DNA of 64,000 nt from Macrobrachium rosenbergii (Eukaryota > Arthropoda > Malacostraca > Decapoda > Palaemonidae). The translations under genes were made by a program, and so were the position numbers. Positions 1 to 13,302 of the stretch are shown one piece after another. The stretch spans positions 14,178,508 through 14,242,507 of the forward strand of contig NC_089766.1 in the NCBI RefSeq assembly GCF_040412425.1. Direction: 5' to 3'. The notes under the pieces were generated by a model. That model saw only the letters and a program-made list of their open reading frames with translations, ran no database searches and was not told the DNA's origin. Position 1 is the stretch's first letter, and the number at the start of each line of letters is the position of its first letter.

Positions 1-131
1 ACACAGACAGACAGAGATGGAGGGGGAGATGGGATCAATCACTAGTATCTAGAAACAGGAAAGGAGAGAGATAACAAAAACGATTTTGAGGAGTTTCAAG
101 ATGACGAGCAAAAACAATCTTCCAGTGAAAA

Positions 132-134
<3 letters not shown>

Positions 135-201
<67 letters not shown>

Positions 202-320
202 CTGATTACAATTTATCTGTCACAAATTTAAACGAAATAAAAGGAAGACACGTCTTTTAGAGACAGAGAGCGCTTCCTACAGTTTATTTGTTATGAAAAT
301 GTGCAAACTGAAAGGAAAAC

Positions 321-372
<52 letters not shown>
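135..372. repeat. Two (GA)n arrays flanking a spacer module
   Basis: Pure GA runs at about 135-197 and 325-372 enclose a 127-bp spacer. A close relative of the spacer (about 125 bp), also bounded by GA arrays, lies at 12,453-12,577, so array and spacer form one duplicated unit. The short frames through here (runs of RE) are translations of the dinucleotide. Confidence 0.9.
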
Positions 373-376
<4 letters not shown>

Positions 377-753
377 CCATCTCCGATAAAGTTTACCTAA
401 ATCCAGCAATATATAAACCGGTTATAGCAATCCCGAAGACCCATCAAATTCCGATGGAGCCATTTTCCTTCTGGGCGGCGCTGCAAAGCCTCTCGAGTTG
501 GCGTATTTAATTTCTTCTTTAGTCCCTCGGAGCTAGCAACTCTGAAGCTTAGCCCTGAAGCCACAGACTCTGTTAATGGTTAAAGGGAAAGCAGATGAAC
601 AAACTAATGAATGGATTGATTAATCGATAGCTTCATAAAAAAAAAAAATTAACAAAAATACAAAACCACATCTATAACAATGAGCAAGATATATGATTTT
701 AATGAGCTCCTCCAAGCTGTGGTTTCTTTCTTGCCGCTAATAGTCCTGACAGT

Positions 754-756
<3 letters not shown>
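373..756. other. Unassigned spacer
   Basis: AT-rich sequence with a short A-run near 640. No conserved reading frame or known repeat was recognised. Confidence 0.5.
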
Positions 757-831
<75 letters not shown>

Positions 832-881
832 TAAAAATGTACAGTTTAAAAAGTGTCAATACCAAAAGAAAAGAGAATAAC

Positions 882-958
<77 letters not shown>

Positions 959-1042
959 CTCAAGAAGTTTGGGAGCACAGTGCACATTAAAAATGTGTTT
1001 GGGGAAAACAGTGTCATTATTACCAAAAGAAAAGAGAATAAC

Positions 1043-1120
<78 letters not shown>

Positions 1121-1152
1121 ATTAAAAATTCAAGAAGTTTGGGAGCACAGTG

Positions 1153-1201
<49 letters not shown>

Positions 1202-1342
1202 ATACTTTCTATCTAGAAAGTGGGAAGGAGATAGTTAAAAAAATATATGAGAAGTTTGAAGGAAAGGAACAAAAACGTATTCCCAGTGAAAATGAGAGAG
1301 AGAGAGAGAGAGAGTACATTAAAAAAATGTACTCAAAACCCT
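757..1342. repeat. GA higher-order array with repeated spacers
   Basis: GA arrays at 757-826, 886-958, 1047-1115, 1155-1198 and 1294-1314 are separated by related spacers. The words ACATTAAAAAT, CAAGAAGTTTGGGAGCACAG and CCAAAAGAAAAGAGAATAAC recur between arrays, so the tandem unit is spacer plus microsatellite, not the dinucleotide alone. Confidence 0.85.
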
Positions 1343-1876
1343 TCAATAGAAAGGTCTTCTTCAATAGAAAATATATTGAGGCCGATGAATAGAGTTTAAG
1401 GGCAATCCCCAAACCCCATCAAACTCTAATGGCCTCTTTCCCTTTGGCCTGGCGTTATAAAGGCTCCCTCATGTGTTATGTAAATAGTAGTGACAACACA
1501 TACAGAAAAAAAATACGTGATAAATAAAACTACAGTGAGATTTTATTCATGAAAGCGGGTACGAAGCCCTTCGAAAGAAAAGGGTTATGATAAAATTAAC
1601 AAACCTGCCATTTAGAAAAATCATTAGTCGCATGCAATCGATTAGGATGTTCAGCTTAGTATCATAAAAAAATCTCCATAAGAAAGAAAAAAATCACATG
1701 TTAACCTACATCTGCTGAAGAAAAGCATGACATTTTTTATTACTTTCCATACAGTTAGCTGTTTAAGTTGACGGTAAATATCCCCAGCTGATACCACTGA
1801 CATGATCGTGATTGGCGGAAGTTACTGCACAGTGCCAACCATTGGTTACCAAAACATCGACTGGGGACATTTCCTG

Positions 1877-1877
<1 letters not shown>
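1343..1877. other. Unassigned AT-rich spacer
   Basis: No gene or recognisable repeat is seen. Frames are short and interrupted. Confidence 0.5.
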
Positions 1878-1969
<92 letters not shown>

Positions 1970-1980
1970 TATATATATAT
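1878..1980. repeat. (AT)n microsatellite
   Basis: An almost uninterrupted AT array of about 90 bp, followed by a T-run and a short second AT block. Confidence 0.95.
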
Positions 1981-2290
1981 TTCCTGAAAAGTTTCACTTC
2001 ATTTTCAAGTCTAATTTCTTCTCACAGTCTCACACTCCATCACCAATGTTCTTTCGCATCGCATCTTATTTGCCATCGTCAAATCCCATTCTGCACTTTC
2101 AAAATCTTCTTTCAGTTCCAGAAGTTTCTTTCCATGCAGCGATTTCTCGTTCTGCACAAGAATTATATGGGTCACACTCTGCTAAATCTTACCTCTCCCC
2201 ATAAGGACTTGATTGTTAATTTCGTCCCAAAAAATATTATGTAGCAAAGACACATTTCGGTTAATTTCATTCATTTTTACTTCAAGTAGC

Positions 2291-2790
2291 TTCACTTCGA
2301 GTTGCAATTTCCTATTTCGTTTCTTCATGTAGTTCCAGTTTGTGGTGCAATTTTCCATTTTGTTTCTTCATGTAGTTCTATTTTGTGGTTAAATTTTCCA
2401 TTTTGTTTCTTCATGTAGTTCCATTTTGTGGTGCAATTTCCCATTTTGTTTCTTCATGTAGTTCTATTTTGAGGTGCAATTTTCCATTTTGTTTCATGTA
2501 GTTCCATTTTGTGGTGCAATTTTCCATTTTGTTTCTTCATGTAGTACCATTTTGTGGTGCAATTTTCCATTTTGTTTCTTCATGTAGTTCCGTTTTGTGG
2601 TGCAATTTTCAATTTTGTTTCTTCACTTAGTTCCATTTTGTGGTGCAATTTTCCATTTTGTTTCTTCATGTAGTACCATTTTGTGGTGCAATTTTCCATT
2701 TTGTTTCTTCATGTAGTTCCATTTAGTGGTGCAATTTTCCATTTTGTTTCTCCATGTAATTCCATTTGTTGGTGAAATTTTCTATTTTGT
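2291..2790. repeat. 43-bp minisatellite
   Basis: About eleven tandem copies of a unit near 43 bp, each containing TTTTGTTTCTTCATGTAGTT followed by CCATTTTGTGGTGCAATTTT. Copies differ by point changes and small deletions. The outer copies are the most diverged, and there is no open frame across the array. Confidence 0.9.
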
Positions 2791-2903
2791 TTCAAAGTCA
2801 GTTTTCATGTTGCCACACCTGTTCCGTTTTCTGAAGTCTCATTACTAGCCGCAAAGTCTGACCTCACAATGTGGAGGCTGATTTCGTCCAACTAAGCCAC
2901 ATT

Positions 2904-3050
2904 ATGCATCATGCAGTCTAATTTTTGCATCACGAAAATGTCATTGCATCACGAAGTCCCATTTTGCATCACAAAGTCCCATTTTGCATCCCGAAATCTC
3001 ATTCTGCGTCCCGAAGTCTCATTTCCTGTTTTGAAGTTCCATTCCGCGAA
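2904..3050. repeat. 20-bp imperfect tandem repeat
   Basis: Seven or so diverged copies of a roughly 20-bp unit of the form GCATCACGAAGTCCCATTTT. It follows the 43-bp array but has a different consensus. Confidence 0.75.
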
Positions 3051-3860
3051 CCCTTCGACGAACGTTCCCGGCTTTTGTGGTCTGATTTTCCATCCCAGCA
3101 ACATTCCTCGGGGTACGAATGTTCCGCCGATGCCACTTCTTGGCTGCGACCGTGAATCTTGGCGACGGGTTTCCCATCCGTCATTTCGTACCTCAGTGCA
3201 ACTGACAAAAGGCTCTCCCAGATGAAGAGTTCCGTTTGATTCGAAAATCATAAGGCTTCCTCTATGATAACAGATCAGTATCAAACTTTGAAACCGGGGA
3301 AAAAAACACAAATTGGAGAACAATTATATTTTGGAAATCCGGGTACAGTCTCTTCAGTGTGGAAAGGGAGCATGACGCTCGCAAACTGAAGGTGGGTTTC
3401 TTAAGTAAATTTGTTTTTCTATCTGTGGTCTTTCCAAAGGTTTCCTCTTGGTTACAACATGTCATAAGAGAAATAAACCCTTGATATATCTTGCATGAGC
3501 TGATTAAAAACATTACTCCTTCCACGATCCGATCACGTATTCCTTATTACTAAAAATGAAAATGACCATTCATATGGATCAAGGCTAAAAAGGCTTCCGA
3601 AAATAGAAAACCTATATTAACTAGAAATTGGAAACTTGCGCGAGAACGTCAACAATATATATTGGCTATTCAAGGAGCAAGAGCCGGTGCTGGTACATGA
3701 CCAATTTAATCTATCAACAATAACAGACTAAAGATACATTCTTTCCACATGAGTATTTCTCATTTTCTTTCTTTTTCTTTTACAGATAGTAACTGCGCAT
3801 GTCATCTCTCATATGATAGTACCTTCTATGTTCATGAAATTAAGTCTTGGAACAAATAAG
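3051..3860. other. Unassigned, partly GC-richer segment
   Basis: The stretch 3,050-3,220 is richer in GC and CpG than its surroundings and is open for about 100 codons on both strands. I recognise no protein family and see no convincing splice sites. The rest is ordinary AT-rich sequence. Confidence 0.4.
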
Positions 3861-4050
3861 AAGAGCAGTTAATATGGAAGAAAGAGTCGTAGATTGCTTT
3901 AACCTTGAAACATTATCCACAATAGGAGTTACCATGAAAGAAATAGAAACATGAGTTAACCTGGAAGAATTAACCATAACAAGAGTTAACATGGTATATA
4001 CATCAATGAAGAGTTAACACGAAATTTTCACCATAATAGTTAACCATCAT
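3861..4050. repeat. Degenerate tandem repeat containing GAGTTAAC
   Basis: The word GAGTTAAC or close variants recurs about every 30 bp, often followed by ATGGAAGAA-like sequence. The array is heavily decayed. Confidence 0.45.
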
Positions 4051-5035
4051 AAATTCCCATTATTTTTTTTTTTAAAGAAAATGAAAAAGTTTAAAATGAG
4101 GCAAAGCGATATCCATTAAATTATAATTCTTCCGACTGCCCAGCAATCATTTCTAGAATCAAGCGGTGGGAAATGTGTTCAGAATTAATGCCTTAGAACC
4201 GTGCATGACGAATAATGTCATGCTTCGAATAATTGAGCAAGGTCATGTTGTCCAATTATGTGCCCTCACTTGATAAGCGCACTCAAATAAGACTACAAAC
4301 GACCGTTGGTTAAAGACCCCTTCACATTTAAGGGGTTAAAATGGAATAAAAATCTGTGACAAGTGTCTGATTACAATTCATGTATGTAAATTGATGTTAC
4401 CTAGAGACAACCAAGTCATTCTTCCACATTCTCTCTGGGCTCGCCAGAAGGATGCGCTTTCAAATGAGAGGTGAAAATTGAAGAAGTTGGACAGCTAGCT
4501 TTGAAGAGTTCCAAAGGAACGGTTGAAAGGTACAAAGCAAACAACATTGCAGGCCAGAACCAGTATACTGTATATTTAGTTATTTGCTTATGTACGCGTA
4601 TTTTCTTTGACTGCGTACATTTGGAGTCATTTCTTTTTGTTCCGTTCTCTATTTTCTTAACATATGTGGAGTTCATTCTGCAAAACTTGCTTATCAGATT
4701 AATGGCCTCCTGAAGCGTCCTTATTCAAAAGGAAGTGTAAAGTACTATGAAACAAATCAGACAATGCAGGTAATCTTTTTATCATGAACAACAAATATTT
4801 ATGCAATTAAATGAAAAAGAAGTGACCCACAAATATATCTTCTAAAAGATGTCCCAGCCCGAAATCAACTGACTAACTACTACACAGGTTCTAAGCCATG
4901 AGAAGAAGGATCTCCAAGAAAGATCCGGTACATTTTCGAAGCTCATAATATCTACGGAGGACTAATGATGGCAATTTAAACATAAAAACAAGACGAGGAA
5001 ATCATATAAGATCGACCGTGGCAAGGACAATGATT
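4051..5035. other. Unassigned AT-rich spacer
   Basis: No gene, RNA or clear repeat is seen. Short open frames near 4,416-4,713 on both strands resemble no family I know. Confidence 0.5.
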
Positions 5036-5575
5036 ATGAAAATCGACCATTTCAACTATAATAAATTTATTGTAGAAAACTGTCTACATAGGCAAAAGCA
5101 ACAAACATCTGAAAAAATGGACAGAGTCAACAATAAAAATCACTACTATTAATTCAGTCACCAACAACAGAAATTTTAAAAATCAAAACGAGATCATTAA
5201 CGAAAATTATAAAATCTACAGGGTGAACTGAACAACAAAACAGGATAAATATCGACCGACTGGCCAACAAAAAATTCTAAAAGCCCATCAAGTGTACAAC
5301 AACAACAGTGATCAAAATCGACCAATAAAGTTGCAACAAAAATGATAAAACTCAATCAACTGAAAAAATACTTACAAGCAGACTAAGCGATAACCAAAAA
5401 AATAACAAATTTCGACCAAGTGGGCGAAAAACAAGATAAAAATCGACGAGTAAACGAAAAATGACAAAAGAACAGCAACAAAAATGGTGAAAATGTACTA
5501 GGTAAAACAATAAGAATGATAAAAATTGACAAAGCAAACAACAAAAATACTCAAAATCGGCCGAGTGAATAATAA
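5036..5575. repeat. Diverged flank of the 30-33-bp minisatellite
   Basis: Recurring AAAATCGACCAA and AACAACAAAAATGATAAAA words at roughly 33-bp spacing look like decayed units of the array that follows. Similarity to the consensus rises towards 5,576. Confidence 0.5.
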
Positions 5576-6930
5576 AAACGATAAAATAAGTAGCAACTCC
5601 AAAAATGACAAAACCTATCACGGGAACAAAAACGAAAATGATACAACCTATTAAGGGAACAACAACACCAGTGACAAAGCCTATCAAAGGAACAACAACG
5701 ATGATAAAACCTATTAAGGAAACAACACCAACGACAAAACCTATCACGGGAACAAGAAAGATGATAAAACCTATTAAGGAAACAACACCAATGGCAAAAT
5801 CTAAAAGGAACAACAAAAATTACAAAACCTATCGATGGAACAACAACAAAAATGATAAAATCTATTAAGGAAACAACAAAAAATTACAAAACCTATCAAG
5901 GGAAACAACAAAAATTAGGAAACCTATCAAGGAAAACAACACCAATGAGAAAACCTATCAAGGGAACAACAAAAATCATAAAACTTATCAAGAGAACAAC
6001 AAAAATGGTAAAACCTATTAAGGGAACAACAAAAAATGACAAAACCTATCAAGGGAACAACAACAATAATTAGGAAACCTATCAAGGAAACAACACCAAT
6101 GACAAAACCTATCAAGGGAACAACAACAAAAATCATAAAACTTATCAAGGGAACAACAAAAATGGTAAAACCTATTAAGGGAACAACAAAAAATGACAAA
6201 ACCTATCAAGGGAACAACAACAAAAATTAAGAAACCTATCAAGGAAAAAACACCAATGACAAACCTCTCAAGGGAACAACAACAATCATAAAACTTATCA
6301 AGAAACAACAAAAATGGTAAAACCTAGTAAGGGAACATAAAAAATGACAAAACCTATCAAGGGAACAACAACAAAAATTAGGAAACCTATAAGGAAACAA
6401 CACCAATCAAGGAAACAACAAAACCTATCATAAAACTTAAACAACAACAAAAATCATAAAACTTATCAAGGGAACAAAAAAAATTATCAAGGAAAACCTA
6501 TTAAGGGAACAACAAAAATGACAAAACCTATCAAGGAACAACAACAAAAATTAAGAAACCTATCAAGAGAAAACAACTATTAAGGGAACCAAAAATGACA
6601 AAACCTATCAAGGGAACAACAACAAAAAAATTAGGAAACCTATCACGGAAACAACACCAATGACAAAACCTATCAAGGGAACAAGATGATACAACCTATC
6701 AAGGGAAACAACAAAGACGATAAAACCAATTAAGGAAACAACCCTAATGACAAAAAAGGGAACAAGAAAGATGATAAAACCTATTAAGGAAACAACACCA
6801 ATGACAAAACCTATCAAGGAAACGACACCAATGACAAAACCTATCAAGGAAACAACACCAATGACAAAACCTATCAAGGGAACAACAACGAAAATGATAA
6901 AACCTATCACAGGAACAACAGGAAAACCTG
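5576..6930. repeat. Large 30-33-bp minisatellite
   Basis: About 1.35 kb of tandem units built from AAAACCTATCAAGGGAACAA plus an AAC/AAA-rich filler. Unit length varies (27-36 bp) through AAC and AAA triplet gain or loss, and small deletions disturb the phase. The plus-strand translation gives KPIKGTT-type repeats in several broken frames; the minus strand gives hydrophobic IGF/VVP repeats. Because the frame breaks repeatedly and no start or splice context exists, I read it as non-coding. Confidence 0.92.
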
Positions 6931-7094
6931 ATAAAAATTCGACCAAGTCAAGGGTAACACCCGCAGTAGAACCCGCACCCAGTACAACACGGCACCGACG
7001 ACAGATCGTATTTTGAGTAAGTCAGCCCCTCCCTCCCTCCCTTCCGCAATAAAAGACAGGCCTCTCCCTGACCTGGGGAGGACTGGGCCTTCAA

Positions 7095-7195
7095 GAACAA
7101 CAACAACAACAGTCCTTGGCACTGTGCCTCTGCTCCTCTGAATGGAAACGTCGTTCTACTTGGCACCACTACTAACCCCCCTCCCCCCTCCAGGA
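7095..7195. repeat. Dispersed repeat, copy 1
   Basis: The segment from CTTGGCACTGTGCCTCTG to the CCTCCAGGAG region is repeated near 8,008-8,097. The two copies share a roughly 75-bp core including TCTACTTGGCAC. Confidence 0.6.
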
Positions 7196-7199
7196 GAAG

Positions 7200-8007
7200 G
7201 GTTCATTTATTCCAGTCATAAAAGTCAGCTGCTTCTAAGTGGCTCCGCCCACTCACGCTCACAAAAAAGGAAAAAAATTATTACCATTATATCATAAAGT
7301 ACAGAAATGAAAATTCGATATAAGAGCAAAAATTCACACGAAACACCATTTGCTATTTTTCCATTACACTGTAAATGAAGGGCGCATGAAAGCAGAAAAA
7401 TAGATTATCCCTCTCTCTCCAAATTCTAGCCTTTGGTATCACATCTACGACATTCTTTTAGGTCGTGAATAAACATACACAATAAAAGAGAGCTTAGAAC
7501 CTATTAAGAGCACAAATAATAGAAAGGCCTTACCAAGTTATTTTTGCCAAAATCCAATACCAATATAAATAATCACATATCAGCATAAAAGCCAGTACAC
7601 AGCACATGCAACCACATATGTACATATACGCTAACATTCAAACCTACACAAGAAAAAGAATATTAAAATGAGTGGGTACAGAAAGAATGGCCCATATAAA
7701 TGGAAGAGGAAAGAAGAAATTAGACAAATATTCCAAACGTACTAAATAAAATCTGTGTTCAGAACAAGCAACAGCATCCAACACAGAAAAGAAGGCCAGG
7801 GGTTTGATGAGAAAATTGGGATGCTTTAGAGTCAAATGATGCCAGATTTCGTGGATGAATGTCGTCTGGTCATAACAGTTAAAAATACGAATATCTGTGT
7901 AAAATCATGAACGACTCGGCACCTTGGGGATGCACGAAATGAGGGAATTTAAAAATAACACTGAGACAACCTGGGATCTAAATAAAAATTCTGAAATAGA
8001 ACTTGGA
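7200..8007. other. Unassigned AT-rich spacer
   Basis: No gene or repeat family was recognised. Confidence 0.5.
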
Positions 8008-8097
8008 TTTCAAGAGCAACTCTTGGCACTGTGCCTATAGTCCCCTGGGTAGAAATATAACTCTACTTGGCACGCCTCCCTTCAGGAGTCCATCCAA
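8008..8097. repeat. Dispersed repeat, copy 2
   Basis: Second copy of the repeat at 7,095-7,195, same orientation, sharing CTTGGCACTGTGCCT and CTCTACTTGGCAC. Confidence 0.6.
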
Positions 8098-8189
8098 AAA
8101 CAAGAAGGAAAAGAGGAACATTCGTTAGACACTGCAGAACAATACGAGTGTTGTTGTCTAGCACCTGGCAGATTCTCGAGGTAATTTGA

Positions 8190-8399
8190 AGAGTTTAAGA
8201 TTATCTATTTATTTTTATCTGTTTATGAATTTATTGATTTATTTTTTTCTTTTATCAATAAGTGGGATTTCTTCTTTATGTATTTCCCTTTACCTTCTCT
8301 TACTTCTTCCTAATGAACACCATAATAATCTTTGGAAGCTTGAGTTTCAAGTCAGTGGCCCCTTTGGTGGGCTTGTTCCACATGAATGGGTTTCATCTT

Positions 8400-8480
<81 letters not shown>

Positions 8481-8481
8481 T
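8190..8481 (+). mobile_element. AAT-tailed SINE-like element, plus copy
   Basis: The body contains AATAAGTGGGATTTCTTC, TTTGGAAGCTTGAGTTTCAA and GGGCTTGTTCCACATGAA and ends directly in a (AAT)n array at 8,403-8,481. Other copies lie at 10,089-10,330 (minus), 28,165-28,275 (minus), 32,429-32,640 (minus) and 51,080-51,315 (plus). The triplet array always sits at the same end in the same register, as expected of a retroposon tail. No protein is encoded. Confidence 0.8.
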
Positions 8482-9150
<669 letters not shown>

Positions 9151-9300
9151 AGGTTTTACCTAGATTCAGCAGCATATAAAGAGTGAAAGTACCAGTATCT
9201 ACTGTTTTATATCCTTAACAAGAGGTGGCCACTAGAAAAAAATAATAGATATGGTCACTTCCACATTCATATACTTTAATTTCTAAATCTAGGATATACA

Positions 9301-9400
<100 letters not shown>

Positions 9401-9639
9401 GTCTGTGAGCAAAAAGCTTATAAAATAATTCCTCATCAAGGTGATATCATCCAATGACTGACAGCCAGCTTTTCACGTATTCATCAGCCCCGACCGATCT
9501 AAAGGCGAGCTTCGCAAAGGGTTTAGAAGATTTCTCTGATCAAGATTAAACCGAAATTCCTTTCCGGGGCGAAAGAGCGAATAAAAAAAAAAAAAAAGAG
9601 CAAAAATAAATATAAAATCTGCAGTGAATAAAAATCGAA

Positions 9640-9980
9640 GCTGCCACATTAAATTTTCCAAACCAAATCAGACAAGACTTGAAGCGAGCACTTGAGCAGC
9701 AAGGGACGTGCACCAGCAGCCCTAAATTCCGTGAATGAAATTCGAGAATTCGGTGGAAAATTCCCAGAATGGGAATTAGGGAGGGAATTTAATGGAGAAT
9801 TCCGAGAACAAAATCGTGCATGGCGGCGCTGCGACGGATGTTGATACGGCGGCCCGGAGCGGAAGCGAATTTCTGAGAACGAAGGAGAAAAGTTTCTCGA
9901 TAATTTCCGTCGATGGGAAATTCGGCAAAGGCCGAATCTGTGATGCAACTGCGTCACGGCATTCGGGAAAGGTGCGTTAA
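9640..9980. promoter_or_regulatory. CpG-rich low-repeat island (possible promoter or 5' exon region)
   Basis: This stretch lacks microsatellites and is much richer in CpG and GC than its surroundings, with repeated GAATTC/GGAAATTC words. A 102-codon minus frame exists but has no family resemblance and is Arg/Ser/Pro rich. The island could mark a gene start outside recognisable coding sequence; no TATA or initiator is convincing. Confidence 0.25.
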
Positions 9981-10086
9981 CAATGTTTCGGCTTCATGGA
10001 AAGAATTATTATTATTATATAAAACTTCCTTGTGACTGTTACTCTTGCTGCCAAAGCTGTAAGTAATAATAGCCTGCTATCACTAC

Positions 10087-10088
<2 letters not shown>

Positions 10089-10152
<64 letters not shown>

Positions 10153-10330
10153 TCAGTAGATGAAGCTTATTCACATGGAACAAGCCCACAGGGGCCACTG
10201 ACTTGAGATTCAAGCTTCCAAAGGATATGGCCTTCATTAGGAAGAAGTAAGAGGAAGTAACGGGAAATACAGAAAGAAGAGATCCCACTTATTAAAAAAA
10301 AAAAAAGAAATAAAAACATAGATAAACAGA
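10089..10330 (-). mobile_element. AAT-tailed SINE-like element, minus copy
   Basis: Reverse-oriented copy: (ATT)n at 10,089-10,148 followed by ACATGGAACAAGCCCACAGG, TTCAAGCTTCCAAAGGATAT and AGAAAGAAGAGATCCCACTT, the complement of the 8,190-8,481 element. Confidence 0.8.
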
Positions 10331-10974
10331 CAAGTACCGTATACGAACATGTATCCGGTGGCAAATATTACCACTAATTCAATGCCTTCTGTAATTCTAT
10401 CACTAATAACTACTACTATGATTAATAACAATAATGATAATACACTCCACTCTTGATAGTCATCATCATTATCATTAACGTTTATATGTCAGTTTTTCCT
10501 TTTAAGCGGCCAGACTTGAACTTTGACCTAATTTCCATTACGTCTAGATCTTCATCTATCCCATTCTTCCACGATTTCTTGGTCTCTCCTGAAGTTCATA
10601 GCCCTGCTACTCTCCTATCTACTACTTTTCCAACTGACACTCTCCCCTCCGCCTAACTTGTACAAACCATCTCTGTCTTTGAATTCCCAATTTTTTTTCC
10701 GGCCCCAGGACATAACATCTCCCCACCAATTCCTCATTCGTAATATAACAAATACAACGAAAGGAGAATATGACCAATAGCAGGAAAAAAAAACTCATAA
10801 TGATCACGACAGTCATACCAAATACTGGGATTCAGCACTCATATCTAAGACGAAAATAAAAGTTAGCCATCAGCAAAAGTCCTAAAAAGTTTCCAGATCT
10901 TAATTTTACAGTGCTTTCTTTCTCGCTGTCTCAAACACCAACCCCTACACATAAACAAGTCTTGGAAAACTTAT
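10331..10974. other. Unassigned spacer
   Basis: Simple-sequence patches of ATC/AAT near 10,400-10,480. No gene recognised. Confidence 0.5.
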
Positions 10975-11270
10975 GGAATGGAATTGGAGCATAGACTTTA
11001 GACCAAAGGCCAAGCGCTGGCACCTATGAGGTCATTCGGCGCTGAAAAGGAAATCTGATGGTAAGAAAGGCGTAACAGGAGGAAAACCTCGCAGTTGCAC
11101 TACGAAACAATTATTAGGAGAGAGTGGAAAGTAAGATGGAAGACAGATGAAAGAAAGAGAATATGAACGGAGGTACAGTAAAAGGAAGGGACGCTACAAA
11201 GAACCTTAAGGAATGCCTAAAGTGCACCACGTGAGGTGCACTGACGCACCACCCCCACACGGGGTTATGG
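10975..11270 (+). mobile_element. Dispersed family A, copy 1
   Basis: Shares CCAAAGGCCAAGCGCTGG, AACAGGAGGAAAACCTCGCA, GGTGGAAAGTAAGATGGAAG-like and GGGACGCTACAAAGAACCTT with copies at 46,025-46,345 and 50,448-50,730, all in the same orientation. This copy lacks about 25-30 bp (the AAGGGGTTGCAGCTA segment). Length near 300 bp and lack of coding capacity suggest a non-autonomous retroposon. No clear tRNA head was identified. Confidence 0.75.
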
Positions 11271-12299
11271 AAAGTCAAAATAAATCAAGGCGATTAAAAC
11301 TTTCTCAGACATATAAACCTCAAGTGTCAAGAGCGAAAGTATTGGGCCTTCACTACTTTTGCTTCTTATTTACTTTACGAATTTATACTCGATTTGCCTC
11401 TTTAATTGTCATAATTTCCTTTATATTTCACAAGTATATAATCTATTACAGCCTTACTCAAACAATGACATTTTTACCATAACTGGTATATACATTTCTA
11501 ATCAGGAGTACAATATACTATCTTTCTTAAAAACTCGAACTATTACTGATATTGCTACCTTCTTCAACTTAAATTTACTTTCAGCCTTTAAAATATAATA
11601 TTACTACATGGCTTTTGGTATGCTAAACTTGTAATCTCCAAAAACTGACTTTAGCAATATACAACTTTCAAATGATCTAACTTAGAGCTGGTATTAAAAT
11701 AAAGTCTATCTTGAGAGTTGCGAAATTTTCACTAGCGTGTTATATTTCCATCTAATAAAGCTTTTATAATTATGAAAATGTCAAAAGCCATTTCATTTTC
11801 CACTTGCCTTAGCTTATGTCGAATATCTGTTTACGAGTTAATTAGCAGCTCACTATAAATAAGCCGCTATTTATTTACAAGTTCAGCTGAAAATATTATT
11901 CGTTAATTCAACTATTCGAAACTGGTCTTGTGTTATCTAAAAACAGTTAAGCGTAAAACGCTGTATATTTCACATCTAAAATGTGGCTTAATCTACTGGC
12001 CCCATAATTTCTAACTTTATAGGATTTAAAACGTTGCAAATTTCAATTCTCATATAATCCCAACACACATTTTGCAACACCTGGCTGCATTTATGTGAAA
12101 AATACATTCCGAAATCAACGTTGAAGTAAAATATAACGCAAAATTGTCTCTCTGTCACCCGAATGGAATCTGTCTATCCAATTGATTCTCCCCTGTTCGC
12201 CATAAAGAGAAACAATCTCTAGGGGGAGAAAATACGATGATTAGCAGGACTATAAAAGTTTGGCTCATAAAAGCACCCCAAACAGATGATCAAGCGTGT

Positions 12300-12302
<3 letters not shown>
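11271..12302. other. Unassigned AT-rich spacer
   Basis: About 1 kb without arrays or recognisable elements. Frames at 11,213-11,598 are short and non-descript. Confidence 0.5.
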
Positions 12303-12371
<69 letters not shown>

Positions 12372-12414
12372 AATTACAATTTATTTGTTATAAAGCTAAC
12401 CAAATCAAAGAAAG

Positions 12415-12455
<41 letters not shown>

Positions 12456-12574
12456 CTGATTACAATTTGTGTCACAAATTTAAACGAAACGAAAGGAAGA
12501 CATGTCTTTTAGAGACAGAGAGCCCTCCCTACAATTTACTTGTTAAGAAGTCGAGCAAATTGTAAGGAAAATAT

Positions 12575-12641
<67 letters not shown>
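12303..12641. repeat. GA array block with spacer modules
   Basis: GA arrays 12,303-12,369, 12,419-12,452 and 12,578-12,641. The 12,453-12,577 spacer is nearly the same as 198-324, sharing CACAAATTTAAACGAAA and TCTTTTAGAGACAGAGAG. The 12,370-12,418 spacer resembles the first part of the same module (ATTACAATTTATTTGTTA). Confidence 0.9.
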
Positions 12642-12643
<2 letters not shown>

Positions 12644-12776
12644 CTAGCTACAGTTCATAACGATATGATGTTTCTACTACTACCAGTACACCTCCTTTGA
12701 ATATAGCAATATTCACTTTCAATACTGAGACTTTGCAATTTACGTACCCATAACCACAGACCCTCTACACAGTGTA

Positions 12777-12779
<3 letters not shown>

Positions 12780-12845
<66 letters not shown>
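12780..12845. repeat. (GA)n microsatellite
   Basis: Pure GA array of about 66 bp. Confidence 0.95.
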
Positions 12846-12848
<3 letters not shown>

Positions 12849-13247
12849 TAAAGATATACGTTGCAGAGCTGAGAGTTTATTCATCCCACTGGACTTAACC
12901 TGTAGAACCAGTGATAGATACACCTTATAATAAAAAGAGGTTGGCTGAATGCTTAGAGAAGAACCGAGAAAGAAAATAATTTAACATTTTCGGAGAGGAA
13001 CGTGCATACTCAGGCTCATAAGTTTCCAGAGTAATTCATAATTATAGAATGTTTTAAATGTTGTACCTACTGATTTAGGATTATAACAGCTCTCAGCAAA
13101 GCAATCCTTTAATTAGTATTAAAGTAGCAGTATTATTAGTTTCACTTTAAGAAAACAATGCTAGAAATACCGTTAATAAAAAGAACAGTCACCCAACTTT
13201 TTCTTTATCTGTCCAATATCCCATCAAATGAAGATCCCGTCATCCAC

Positions 13248-13249
<2 letters not shown>
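12846..13249. other. Unassigned spacer
   Basis: No gene or repeat recognised. Confidence 0.5.

Positions 13250-13299
<50 letters not shown>
13250..13299. repeat. (GA)n microsatellite
   Basis: Pure GA array of about 50 bp. Confidence 0.95.

Positions 13300-13302
<3 letters not shown>

Noticed and set aside
5352..6946. Hydrophobic minus frames resembling multi-span membrane proteins, and plus frames with KPIKGTT repeats
   Set aside because: Both come from the 30-33-bp minisatellite. The frame changes many times and no start or splice context exists.
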